From positions 1,116,001-1,180,000 of the forward strand of contig NZ_CP108514.1 of NCBI RefSeq assembly GCF_035989305.1: a DNA stretch of 64,000 bases. The letters are read 5' to 3'. Of this stretch, positions 27,845-34,929 are shown piece by piece. Source of the stretch: Streptomyces sp. NBC_01233 (lineage in GTDB: Bacteria > Actinomycetota > Actinomycetes > Streptomycetales > Streptomycetaceae). The position numbers and the translations under genes are program-made. Numbering within the stretch: the stretch's first letter is position 1; the number at the start of each line of letters is the position of its first letter. The notes below the pieces were generated by a model. That model was not told where the DNA came from. It did no database searches and saw only the letters and a program-made list of their open reading frames with translations.

Positions 27845-28759
27845 TCAGCCCACGGGGTGTGCTTCGGCACTGCGCACCGGCGCCTGCCGCACGGGCGCTG
27901 CGCGGTTCCCGCGGAACGGCACGTCGACCATCCGCCGCTCCGGGCCGCGCCGGCTCAGGAGCAGGTAGCCGATGAAGGCGGCCGGGCCGAAGAACACCTG
28001 GGCGGGGATGAGGCCGGGGGCATCACCGGTGGCCGCGGCGATCAGGTGCAGCGCTGCGACGGGGGCCACGGCTCCGAAGAGCACCACCAGGGCGATCCCG
28101 GTCCGCAGGCCCGGCTTCGCGTACGCCTTGTAGGCGGTGGTGGTGAAGAGGGCGTAGGCCAGCAGGTCGCCCATGCCGACGACGGCGCCGAGGTCCTCCC
28201 CGATGCGCAGGCCGGCGGCCGGGGCGTACGGATAGCCCTGGACGGCTTCGGCGAGCTCCTGGGTCAGCGGTACGACCCAGGCGAAGAAGGCGTCGTAGGC
28301 GGCGAGGGCGAGCAGGAACCACGCCACGTTCTTCAGGCGCATGCCGCCCTGGACGTTGAGGTTGGTGGCGGACACCACGACCAGTCCGACGACGCAGCTG
28401 TTCGCCACCCAGTAGGGCGGCGCGGTCTCGCCGAAGGCCAGGTGGGTGACGAGCACGCTCGCGATCAGTACGGCGATCAGCGCCCAGCGCAGCCGGCCGT
28501 TGCCGATGAGGGGCTGGTAGCCGACGGACAGTCCGCCCGCGAAGACCAGGGCGAGCACGACCGGGAGGACGGCTCCGGGGAGGGCGAGGTAGACGTACGG
28601 CAGGGCCAGGACGAAGCCCATCATCATGAAGATGTCCCTGCCGTTGAAGACGCCGACCGGCGGTCTCGCGGCGCGTACGGCGCGGAAGTAGGCGATCGTG
28701 CCGACGACGACCGCGAGTGCCAGGGCGGCGGTGGCCGCGATCTGGAAGAAGACCGTCAT
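27845..28759 (-). CDS. polytopic membrane protein with YD...GxGD (presenilin-like) motifs
   Basis: A 304-residue protein with about eight hydrophobic helices and a soluble basic tail from about residue 272. Within one helix lies LALAAYDAFFAWVV (Tyr155-Asp156). In the next comes VVGMGDLLAYALF (Gly195-Met-Gly-Asp198). A later helix contains IPAQVFFGPAAF (Pro252-Ala253). The order YD, GxGD, then a PA(L)-type motif is that of presenilin/signal-peptide-peptidase intramembrane aspartyl proteases. This is a motif match by eye, not a profile hit. The ATG overlaps the stop of the upstream PaaK-like gene (ATGA), so the two are translationally coupled. Confidence 0.75.
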   Translation of the reverse strand: MTVFFQIAATAALALAVVVGTIAYFRAVRAARPPVGVFNGRDIFMMMGFVLALPYVYLALPGAVLPVVLALVFAGGLSVGYQPLIGNGRLRWALIAVLIASVLVTHLAFGETAPPYWVANSCVVGLVVVSATNLNVQGGMRLKNVAWFLLALAAYDAFFAWVVPLTQELAEAVQGYPYAPAAGLRIGEDLGAVVGMGDLLAYALFTTTAYKAYAKPGLRTGIALVVLFGAVAPVAALHLIAAATGDAPGLIPAQVFFGPAAFIGYLLLSRRGPERRMVDVPFRGNRAAPVRQAPVRSAEAHPVG

Positions 28760-30165
28760 GCGTGGCTCCGGGTGAAGGTGTGCTCCAACAGGTCACAGCG
28801 GAGGGGGAAGCGGCGCGCGGCCTCCTCGTCGTCCAGCGGCAGGACCGTGACGCGCGCGTCGATGCCCCGGGCCAGCAGCCGCTCGGCCACCTCCGCCGCG
28901 GTGGCGTTCCGGGAGGCCACCTCCACGTGGAGCCTGCCGTCGGCGACCACGGCCCGGTGACGCAGGGGCCAGGGCATTCCGGGGGTCCCGTCCAGGGCCT
29001 CCACGATCTCGCGCGGCGTCACGACGGAATCGGTGGTGCGCAGCAGCGTGCCCGCCTTGCCGAGGATCTGGGAGACGGCCGGCACGGCCGCGAGTTCGCA
29101 GTCCGGTTCGCCGTCCAGGGTGCGGACCACGTCGCCGGTGTTGTACCGCAGGACCGGCATGCACTCCCGGTAGGGGTAGTACGGCGTCACGGTCAGCTCC
29201 CCGAGCTGTCCGGGCCCGGCGGGCTCGCCCGTCTCCAGGTCGAGCACCTCCGTGTACCCCATGTTGGGGTCGATGTGGAGGTGGCGCCTGCTGCAGGTGC
29301 GACCGCCGACGGGCAGCAGTTCGGTCATGCCGAAGTTGTCGCCGATGGTCTCGGCCCCGAAGGTCTCGCGCAGGGCCCGGGCGAAGGCCGGTGACACGAT
29401 CTCTCCGCCGGCGTAGATCGACCGCAGGCCGAAGTCGTCCGGCCCGTAGCCGCGTTCCCGTGCGGCGGTGAGCATCCGGGCCAGGTAGCTGGGGTTGCCG
29501 GTGAGCAGGGTGGGCCGGGTGCCGTTGCGGCCGAGCAGGTGCTCGACGGATTCCTCCGGCGGGACCTGGCCCACCACGTGGCACGAGGCGTTGACCATCC
29601 GGCACACCTCGACGTCCTCCTGGACGGCGGCCGTTGCCCGGGAGCTGAGGTTGATCTGCATCCGGTCGCCGGGGCGGATGTCGCCGCGCAGCACGACGGA
29701 CAGGGCGATCAGAGCGGGCCAGAGCTCCATCTCGTAGCGGGAGAGCCACATCTGCACCGGGCGGCCGGTGGTGCCGGTCGTCTGGGTCGCCAGGTAGGGG
29801 GTGCTGCACAGGAAGTCTGCGGGGCGCTCGATCAGGTCGGCCTTGCGGGTCACCGGGATCCGGGTGAGCGTCTCGGTGGTCAGCCCGTCGAGGTCGATGC
29901 CGGCGAGGCGTTCGCGGTAGAAGGGGGAGCGCTTGGCGAGTCGGTTGACGGTCCGCTGGAGTGCGCGGTTCTGCAGGTCGCGGCGCTCGTCCGGGTCGGC
30001 GAACGGTCCGTCGGCCAGTTCGTCGACGTCGTCGCCGAGCGAGCCGAACTCCTCCAGCGTGGCGAGGGCGTCGGCGACCAGCCGCTCCACGGCCCGGACG
30101 TTCAGCCGCCGGCCGAACACCATGGCCATCGCCACCCGGACCTGCCGGACACCGGTCTCCAGCAC
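28756..30165 (-). CDS. PaaK-like adenylate-forming enzyme (phenylacetate-CoA ligase/F390 synthetase family)
   Basis: A 469-residue ANL-superfamily enzyme of the PaaK branch. The phosphate-binding loop TTGTTGRPVQMW is at about residues 129-140. YAGGEIVSPAFARAL (251-265), DNFGMTELLPVGG (276-288) and YNTGDVVRTL (341-350) follow, and then a small C-terminal domain. It should activate a carboxylate as acyl-AMP, with transfer to CoA or another acceptor. No phenylacetate catabolic genes are near. GTG at 30165 follows GGGAGG. It sits just past an attenuator after a 29-residue peptide gene and is coupled to the membrane protein downstream. Confidence 0.87.
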   Translation of the reverse strand: MLETGVRQVRVAMAMVFGRRLNVRAVERLVADALATLEEFGSLGDDVDELADGPFADPDERRDLQNRALQRTVNRLAKRSPFYRERLAGIDLDGLTTETLTRIPVTRKADLIERPADFLCSTPYLATQTTGTTGRPVQMWLSRYEMELWPALIALSVVLRGDIRPGDRMQINLSSRATAAVQEDVEVCRMVNASCHVVGQVPPEESVEHLLGRNGTRPTLLTGNPSYLARMLTAARERGYGPDDFGLRSIYAGGEIVSPAFARALRETFGAETIGDNFGMTELLPVGGRTCSRRHLHIDPNMGYTEVLDLETGEPAGPGQLGELTVTPYYPYRECMPVLRYNTGDVVRTLDGEPDCELAAVPAVSQILGKAGTLLRTTDSVVTPREIVEALDGTPGMPWPLRHRAVVADGRLHVEVASRNATAAEVAERLLARGIDARVTVLPLDDEEAARRFPLRCDLLEHTFTRSHA

Positions 30166-30181
30166 TCGTGCCTCCCTAAGG

Positions 30182-30225
30182 CGTAAAGAAAAGGGGTGGG
30201 GGCGGCATGCCGCCCCCCACCCCCC
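30182..30225 (-). terminator. intrinsic terminator/attenuator between peptide gene and PaaK-like gene
   Basis: A GC-rich hairpin (about 15 bp, one bulge; left arm 30193-30207, right arm 30208-30225, palindromic apex GGCATGCC) is followed on the minus strand by TTTTCTTTACG. The true U-tract is unusual for this GC content. It lies 10 bp after the peptide stop and 17 bp before the PaaK-like GTG, so partial readthrough would give much peptide mRNA and little enzyme mRNA. Confidence 0.85.
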
Positions 30226-30234
30226 GAAACAGCG

Positions 30235-30324
30235 TCAGCTGGCAGAGCAAGAACCGAAGAAGACGGCCGTCATGGCACCCATGACGTACTTGAACTGCTT
30301 GGCGCTGGTCTTGATCGCGCTCAT
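30235..30324 (-). CDS. 29-residue peptide, putative precursor or signalling peptide
   Basis: ATG at 30324 is preceded by a perfect AAGGAGG with a 5-nt gap, the best ribosome-binding site in the region. The peptide starts MSAIKTSAKQFKYVMGAM and ends TAVFFGSCSAS. It has a basic first half (K5, K9, K12) and a hydrophobic second half (residues 13-24). A single Cys26 stands four residues from the end (C-S-A-S, a CaaX-like position). It is followed immediately by a U-tract terminator and then two coupled genes for an adenylate-forming enzyme and a presenilin-like membrane protein. That layout is typical of a peptide precursor with its processing genes. I know no named family for it. Confidence 0.72.
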   Translation of the reverse strand: MSAIKTSAKQFKYVMGAMTAVFFGSCSAS

Positions 30325-30379
30325 CGGATCCTCCTTGTTTCGTTGCTGTCGGACGAACGCCCGGTGACCTGTGCGGTAC

Positions 30380-30391
30380 CGAAACGTTTCG
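30380..30391. promoter_or_regulatory. 12-bp palindrome CGAAACGTTTCG in divergent promoter
   Basis: A perfect 12-bp palindrome lies 56 bp upstream of the peptide ATG in the 240-bp region shared with the IclR gene. It is AT-rich against its surroundings and is a plausible operator. Confidence 0.55.
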
Positions 30392-30441
30392 TCCCTGGGC
30401 GACAACACACTGGCGCGTTCGCAACACACGGGCAATGATCG

Positions 30442-30458
30442 GGTCCGTTCAACGGACC
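30442..30458. promoter_or_regulatory. 17-bp palindrome, candidate IclR operator
   Basis: GGTCCGTTCAACGGACC is a perfect inverted repeat around C30450, about midway between the peptide gene and the IclR-type regulator. IclR-family proteins bind such short dyads, often to control a divergent operon and themselves. Confidence 0.65.
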
Positions 30459-30564
30459 GGCGAAAGCGGAGGACGGCCACACCGTTTTCCCTGCTGAGCC
30501 GGGACGAACGGGGAGTTGCGGACCCATCCGACCGATGGGCTCCGTACGAAAGGGGGAACCTCTC

Positions 30565-31332
30565 ATGGCCAGATCCGGCACAGAGGGGCGGGGTGTACTG
30601 GAAGGTGCGTTCGCCCTCATGGAGGTGCTCGCACACGGCGAGGAAGTCGGCCTGACCCGCCTGGCGACCGACGCCGAACTGCCGAAAGCCACGGCCCACC
30701 GCTTACTGGGGCAGCTGGTCGCACTCGGCGCGGTGCAGAGCCGTTCGGGCCGCTACCGGCTCGGGCCGCGCACGTTCCGTCTGGGACAGGCCTGGCACCC
30801 CGCGCGCCTGCTGCGCGCGGCCTCGGCCCGGCCGCTGCGCGAACTCGGGGCCGTGAGCGGCCGGCTGAGCCTCAGCCTGTCGGTGCCCGAGGCGGGACAC
30901 ACGATCATCGTCGGGGGCATGCGGGGCGAGGTGGACGAGGTCTTCCCGCTGCACTCCGGCACCGTCCTGCCGCCCGGGAGCGCGGCGGAGCTGATCCTCG
31001 CGGCTTCCAGCCCGTCGGCCGAGCTGCCCAAGGGGTGGACGAAGCCGACGTGGACCCGCGAGGTCACACGGGCCCAGGAGCGGGGTCTCGCCTTCGAGTA
31101 CGGACAGTGCGTGAGCACGCTGTCGTGCGTGGCGGCGCCGGTGTTCTCCGGATCGGGCCAGGTGGTGGCCGCCGTGGCGGCGACCGCCCTGGAAGGCAAA
31201 CAGATCGCCCCGCTGGGCGAGGCCGTGGGCCGCGCGGCGGCGATGATCAGCGCCAACCTGACCAGGCTGCCCACCCCCGCGCCCACGCCCGGCGCGCAGG
31301 TCCGGCACCCGGCGATGGCCCGTCCGCACTAG
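30565..31332 (+). CDS. IclR-family transcriptional regulator
   Basis: A 255-residue protein. The winged HTH (residues about 10-72, LTRLATDAELPKATAHRLLG, SGRYRLGPRTFRLGQ) precedes a GAF-like effector domain (VVAAVAATALEGK near the end). ATG at 30565 follows AAAGGGGG. It is divergent from the peptide/PaaK-like/presenilin-like operon, with two palindromes between, and is its most likely regulator. The ligand is unknown; IclR proteins often bind carboxylic acids, which would suit an acyl-activating enzyme. Confidence 0.92.
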   Translation: MARSGTEGRGVLEGAFALMEVLAHGEEVGLTRLATDAELPKATAHRLLGQLVALGAVQSRSGRYRLGPRTFRLGQAWHPARLLRAASARPLRELGAVSGRLSLSLSVPEAGHTIIVGGMRGEVDEVFPLHSGTVLPPGSAAELILAASSPSAELPKGWTKPTWTREVTRAQERGLAFEYGQCVSTLSCVAAPVFSGSGQVVAAVAATALEGKQIAPLGEAVGRAAAMISANLTRLPTPAPTPGAQVRHPAMARPH

Positions 31333-31346
31333 GCCGTGCGCGAGGA

Positions 31347-31380
31347 CACCGTGCCCGTCCCGGGAGGGGCGGGCACGGTG
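31347..31380 (+). terminator. terminator of the IclR gene
   Basis: CACCGTGCCCG (31347-31357) pairs with CGGGCACGGTG (31370-31380), with further G/C pairing towards a short loop, 14 bp past the TAG. It may also serve the convergent small secreted-protein gene. Confidence 0.8.
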
Positions 31381-31401
31381 TCGCCGGATACCGGAGGCCT
31401 C

Positions 31402-31650
31402 TCACCACCAGTAACGGACGGCACCCCGCCGGTACGTCATGCGCCAGTCGGAGCGGTCCCGGGGGCGGACGACCCGGCCGTACCCGCGGCTGACGGTCGA
31501 GCCGCCGTCCGCGGACACCGCGGTCGTGGTGACGCTGCCGGGGTGCGGCGCCGGGGCGGCGAAGGCACTGGAGGGGAGCGCGGCGCCGCCCGCTGCCAGG
31601 GCGGTCGAAGCGGACAGCAGGACCAGGCGCCGGGTCCAGGTGCGTGCCAT
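31402..31650 (-). CDS. small secreted protein
   Basis: An 82-residue precursor with a clear Sec signal (MARTWTRRLVLLSASTALAA then a probable AFA-AP cleavage near residue 32). The mature part is about 50 residues, Arg/Tyr/Trp-rich, ending RRGAVRYWW, with no Cys. AAGGAG lies 9 nt before the ATG at 31650. The family is not recognised. Confidence 0.72.
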   Translation of the reverse strand: MARTWTRRLVLLSASTALAAGGAALPSSAFAAPAPHPGSVTTTAVSADGGSTVSRGYGRVVRPRDRSDWRMTYRRGAVRYWW

Positions 31651-31806
31651 GGGGACCGCTCCTTGCGAGGGGTTCGGGTGGGCCGCCTGACCTGCCGGGG
31701 CCGTGTCCATTGAGCCCCGGGCGGGCGCACCGCGTCATGCCGCTGGATCTCGGGGCTTGACAGCCGAGGGCTTCGTCATCCGCCCATCCGAAAGGTCCCC
31801 GAAAAC

Positions 31807-31848
31807 GATCAGGGGCCGTTTCGGATCGCTCTGAAACGGCCCCTGATC
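31807..31848. terminator. strong bidirectional hairpin
   Basis: A perfect 16-bp stem (31807-31822 with 31833-31848) has a 10-nt loop and an A-rich left flank (CCGAAAACGATC), so it would terminate minus-strand transcription. No gene is close upstream on that strand, so it may be left over from a lost gene. Confidence 0.7.
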
Positions 31849-32196
31849 TGCGCCGCGAAGCGAGGCAGCATGGAGCGACTCTGGGCTGCCGCCACTCGGT
31901 GCGGCATCCGGACTCCGAGCGTCGGCCCGACCTGGTCGGCGAGGGCCGCATGCGGCTGGCCGGGCACGGCGTCGGCTGCCGAGGCCGTACCTGGTCGGCG
32001 AGGGCCGCATGCGGCTGGCCGGGCACGGCGTCGGCTGCCGAGGCCGTACTCGACGACGAGACCCTCGGGATGCCGGACGGAAGTGCGTCGAGCGCTACGA
32101 GCGCCGGGCCCGCGGCCTGGTACACCTCAGGACGGTCGGCGCGGCCCGGTTCGTCCGGCCGTACGGCGCCCACGGCTACGGCCAGCGGTGACGCAC
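31849..32196. other. gene-free stretch with degenerate sequence
   Basis: No reading frame here looks like a complete gene. A 59-bp tandem duplication (31930-32047) disrupts all frames. The plus-strand piece downstream of it (about 32050-32191, ending ARFVRPYGAHGYGQR) has coding-like third-position GC and may be the tail of a decayed gene, but I cannot name it. Confidence 0.4.
31930..32047. repeat. 59-bp tandem direct duplication (two copies)
   Basis: Copy 1 spans 31930-31988 and copy 2 spans 31989-32047. They appear identical, starting ACCTGGTCGGCGAGGGCCG. The unit is not a multiple of 3, so it would frameshift any gene crossing it. Perfect identity suggests a recent slippage or unequal exchange, or an assembly artefact. 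Confidence 0.85.
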
Positions 32197-32649
32197 TCAG
32201 CGCTGATAGGTCCCGACCAGGGTGCCGGAGGCCAGCTCCCTGCCCTTCAGGGCTCGGTGCACGTCCTCGACGCCCGGGCGGTCGTGCAACGGCAGCGGCT
32301 CGGACAGGGCGTACAGGTGGAAGAAGTACCGGTGCGGCCCGTGCCCTGCTGGAGGCATCGGCCCTCCCCAGCCCACCCGCCCGAAGCCGTTGGGCCAGGG
32401 CAGGCCACCCTGGGGCTTCTGGCCCTCCGCCACCCCGGTCATCCCCGGATCGATGCCGGTCACCAGCCAGTGCAGAAAGGTCGTCCCCGGCGCGTCCGGG
32501 TCCTCGCACAGGAGCACCAGCTCCGTGGCCTCGTTGGGCACCCCCGACCAGGTCAGGGGTGGTGAGATGTTCTCCCCCTCCCCGCTGTACCGGCGGGGGA
32601 TCACCCTTTTGTCGTCGAACGCGGTGCTGCTGAGTTCAATTCCGCTCAT
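32197..32649 (-). CDS. YbhB/YbcL family (PEBP-like) protein
   Basis: A 150-residue protein of the phosphatidylethanolamine-binding/Raf-kinase-inhibitor-like family. The anion-pocket motifs are CEDPDAPGTTFLHWLVTG (DPDxP) and GPHRYFFHLYAL (GxHRY). NISPPLTWSGVP is near the N-terminus. It is cytosolic with no signal. ATG at 32649; an ATG at 32661 is also in frame. The cellular role in bacteria is unknown. Confidence 0.92.
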   Translation of the reverse strand: MSGIELSSTAFDDKRVIPRRYSGEGENISPPLTWSGVPNEATELVLLCEDPDAPGTTFLHWLVTGIDPGMTGVAEGQKPQGGLPWPNGFGRVGWGGPMPPAGHGPHRYFFHLYALSEPLPLHDRPGVEDVHRALKGRELASGTLVGTYQR

Positions 32650-32760
32650 GCGCGCCGCCATACCCGCAACAGAGACGCCGGCAACGGTCGCGAACGCCGA
32701 AACCCCCGTTCGGCCGAGCCCACCGGGCCCGCCTCCAGGCGCGGGGGTGAGCATGGCAGT

Positions 32761-33321
32761 GTGCCGACGAGGATCCTGCTCGAGGGCCGCCCTGGCGCGG
32801 GCAAGACGACCGCCCTCCGCCGGTTGGCCGCGCTGCTGCCCGCCCACGCGGCCACCGGCTTCACCACGGAGGAGATCCGGCAATCCGGCAGCCGGGTCGG
32901 TTTCGCCCTGGAGACCCTGGCGGGCCGGCGGGAGGTGCTCGCCCATGTCGACCTCCCTGGTCCGCCGCAGGTGGGGAAATACGGCGTAGACCTTGGCGTC
33001 ATGGAACGAGTGGCGCTGCCGTCGCTACGGCCGGAAGCAGGCGAGGAGGAGAAAGGGCAGCTGGTGCTCATCGACGAACTGGGTCGGATGGAACTGGCGT
33101 GCACGGCGTTCCGGGACGCGGTCATCACGCTGTTCACCGCGGACGTCGACGTCGTCGCCACGGTTCACGCGCACCGCGATCCGTTCACCGACGCCCTCAA
33201 GCGGCGCGCCGACATCGAGGTCGTCCACCTCACCCCCGCCAACCGAGACGGCCTGCCCGAGGAGCTCGCGGCCCGGCTGCAGGAGCCTCGGACGCCCGAA
33301 CCGCCGCCTTCACATTTCTGA
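32761..33321 (+). CDS. THEP1-type nucleoside-triphosphatase
   Basis: A 186-residue P-loop NTPase of the THEP1 (cancer-related NTPase/AaTHEP1) family. Walker A is LLEGRPGAGKTTALRRL (residues about 6-22), Walker B LVLIDELGRMELAC, and the family sequence ATGFTTEEIRQSGSRVGF follows the P-loop. These enzymes hydrolyse NTPs slowly; the biological role is unclear. GTG at 32761 with a poor Shine-Dalgarno. It is divergent from the PEBP gene, 111 bp apart. Confidence 0.92.
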   Translation: MPTRILLEGRPGAGKTTALRRLAALLPAHAATGFTTEEIRQSGSRVGFALETLAGRREVLAHVDLPGPPQVGKYGVDLGVMERVALPSLRPEAGEEEKGQLVLIDELGRMELACTAFRDAVITLFTADVDVVATVHAHRDPFTDALKRRADIEVVHLTPANRDGLPEELAARLQEPRTPEPPPSHF

Positions 33322-33594
33322 GAGCACGGCGGGTCACCCCGCTGGACGTCGTCGGCGCGCAAGTCACGGGCTGACAGGACCTACCACCGGACGCACGGCC
33401 GTTCGCAGGCGTGGCGCGCGCCGTTGGCGCGCGGAAGGGGAAAGAGCCGGTCGGCGTTTCCGCCGCCTCCTGGAGGCGATGCCGGAGATTCCGAGAGTGA
33501 CACTTGTGGGTGAGTGCCGTGCCGGTCGGTTCACGGAGCGCAGGTCGCAGGTCCCGCTCGGATGGAGCGGCTGCCGAGCCGGCAGGAGACGACG
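33322..33594. other. 273-bp spacer, start of the stress island
   Basis: No coding frame resembles a known family. It contains the promoter region and GGAG ribosome-binding site (33583-33586) for the S2P gene. Confidence 0.4.
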
Positions 33595-34725
33595 ATGAAC
33601 GGCTCCATACGTGTCGGACGTGTTGTCGGGGTACCGCTGCGGATGCACTGGAGCGTGCCGCTGCTGGCGGTGCTGCTCGCGTACGGTCTCGGCCGCCAGG
33701 CCCTCCCCGCGTTGGCTCCGGGACGCTCGGATGCCGTGTACGCCTTCGCCAGCGTCGTAGGAGCCGCGCTGCTCGTGGCCAGCCTGCTGCTCCACGAGGC
33801 GGCACACGCCGCGACGGCCCGCAGGAGGAAGATCTCGGTACAGGACGTCACGCTGTGGGCGCTGGGCGGGATGACCAGGATGGGGCGCCCGCAGACCGCC
33901 GCGGCGGCCTTGGCGGTGGCGGTCAGCGGGCCGCTCACCAGCCTGGCCGTCGGAGGCGTGGCACTCGGAGCCGGACTGGGGCTGGATGCGCTGCTCGGCT
34001 GGGCGGTGCCCGCGGCCGTCCTGGTGTGGCTCGGCTGGGCGAACCTGTTCCTGGGCGTGTTCAACCTGCTGCCCGCTGCGCCGCTCGACGGCGGAAGGGT
34101 GCTGCAGGCTCTGCTGTGGTGGCGCACCGGAGACCGGCAGCGTGCGGAGCGGGCCGCATCCCGCAGCGGTCAGGTCATGGGAGTGCTGCTGGCGGCCGTC
34201 GGATGGATTTCCTTCCTGCGCGGGTCGCCGGGCGGGCTGTGGCTCGTCCTCGTCGGCTTCTTCATCACGGTCGTCGCCGGCGCGGAGCGGCAGCAGGCCG
34301 TTCTGCACACCGCCGTACAGGGTGTCGGAGTGGCCGATGCCATGTCCAGCCCGGTGGCCACCGGTCCCGACTGGCTGACCGTCCGGCGTTTCATCGACGA
34401 GGTAGCAATGAAATCACGGCATTCCGCCCTGCCTCTGCTCGACTTCGAAGGCCGCCCCAGCGGAATCGTGCACATGCGCAGGCTGGCCTCAATCCCGGGA
34501 GCGAACCGGGAGGCGCTACGCGTACGCGAGGTGGCGACGGCGCTCGCGCAGTGTGCGACTGCCGCTCCGAACGAGCTTCTGAGCGAGGTTCTCGACAGAC
34601 TCGGCCCAGGGACCGGCATGCCCATCCTCGTGGTGGACTCGGGCCATCTGGTGGGGATCGTCACCGCGAAGGACATGTCCCGGCTGATGCAGCGGCACGC
34701 TCTGGGCGGCCAAGGGCCCAACTGA
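33595..34725 (+). CDS. site-2 protease (M50) with C-terminal CBS pair
   Basis: A 376-residue membrane metalloprotease of the Rv2625c type. About six hydrophobic helices are present. The zinc motif HEAAH is at residues 67-71 and the third ligand is in NLLPAAPLDGG (157-167). Two CBS repeats follow (about 240-370: VGVADAMSSPVATGPDWLTV, DSGHLVGIVTAKDMSRLM). S2Ps cut membrane-bound anti-sigma factors or remnants; the CBS pair suggests control by adenine nucleotides. ATG at 33595 with GGAG upstream. A paralogue lies at 58849-60006 in inverse orientation. Confidence 0.93.
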   Translation: MNGSIRVGRVVGVPLRMHWSVPLLAVLLAYGLGRQALPALAPGRSDAVYAFASVVGAALLVASLLLHEAAHAATARRRKISVQDVTLWALGGMTRMGRPQTAAAALAVAVSGPLTSLAVGGVALGAGLGLDALLGWAVPAAVLVWLGWANLFLGVFNLLPAAPLDGGRVLQALLWWRTGDRQRAERAASRSGQVMGVLLAAVGWISFLRGSPGGLWLVLVGFFITVVAGAERQQAVLHTAVQGVGVADAMSSPVATGPDWLTVRRFIDEVAMKSRHSALPLLDFEGRPSGIVHMRRLASIPGANREALRVREVATALAQCATAAPNELLSEVLDRLGPGTGMPILVVDSGHLVGIVTAKDMSRLMQRHALGGQGPN

Positions 34726-34740
34726 GCCGGTGTACCGCGG

Positions 34741-34914
34741 GTGACCGTTCACGACCTGCGGCACCTGGCCGTCACCGTCACCATCACCGCCGGCGTCCCC
34801 CTCACTGTCGTCTCCAAGACCCTGCGGCACCCCACCCTGGCTGCCGGCGACTACTGGTTCAACGACGAGTCCGCCGACGGACAGGACGGCCCCAACAGCC
34901 GCCTGCACACCTGA
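34741..34914 (+). pseudogene. chimaeric remnant: tyrosine-integrase fragment fused in frame to a CBM48 C-terminus
   Basis: A single 57-codon frame. The first 33 codons (HDLRHLAVTVTITAGVPLTV, VVSKTLRHPTL) are the HxLRH...LGH region of a tyrosine recombinase. From about 34840 the sequence becomes AAGDYWFNDESADGQDG..RLHT, nearly identical to the last 24 residues of the glycogen-binding-type protein encoded at 57757-58032. Neither half is functional alone. The join lies at a shared CTGGC-GCCGG stretch. Confidence 0.85.
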
Positions 34915-34929
34915 CGGTGCTCGCAGGCC

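Noticed and set aside
23212..27975. A 1587-codon plus-strand frame running through the MFS, gap and PLD genes
   Set aside because: It is antisense to, or out of frame with, three clear genes. It has the Gly/Arg/Asp/Val-rich composition of a GC-rich shadow frame and no domain resemblance.
30235..31332. Lanthipeptide, lasso or sactipeptide cluster
   Set aside because: No LanB/LanM/LanC, lasso protease or radical-SAM gene lies near the short peptide gene. The neighbours are PaaK-like and presenilin-like.
34741..34914. An active integrative element (integrase gene)
   Set aside because: Only the HxLRH region remains, the catalytic Tyr is absent, and no att repeats or excisionase were seen.
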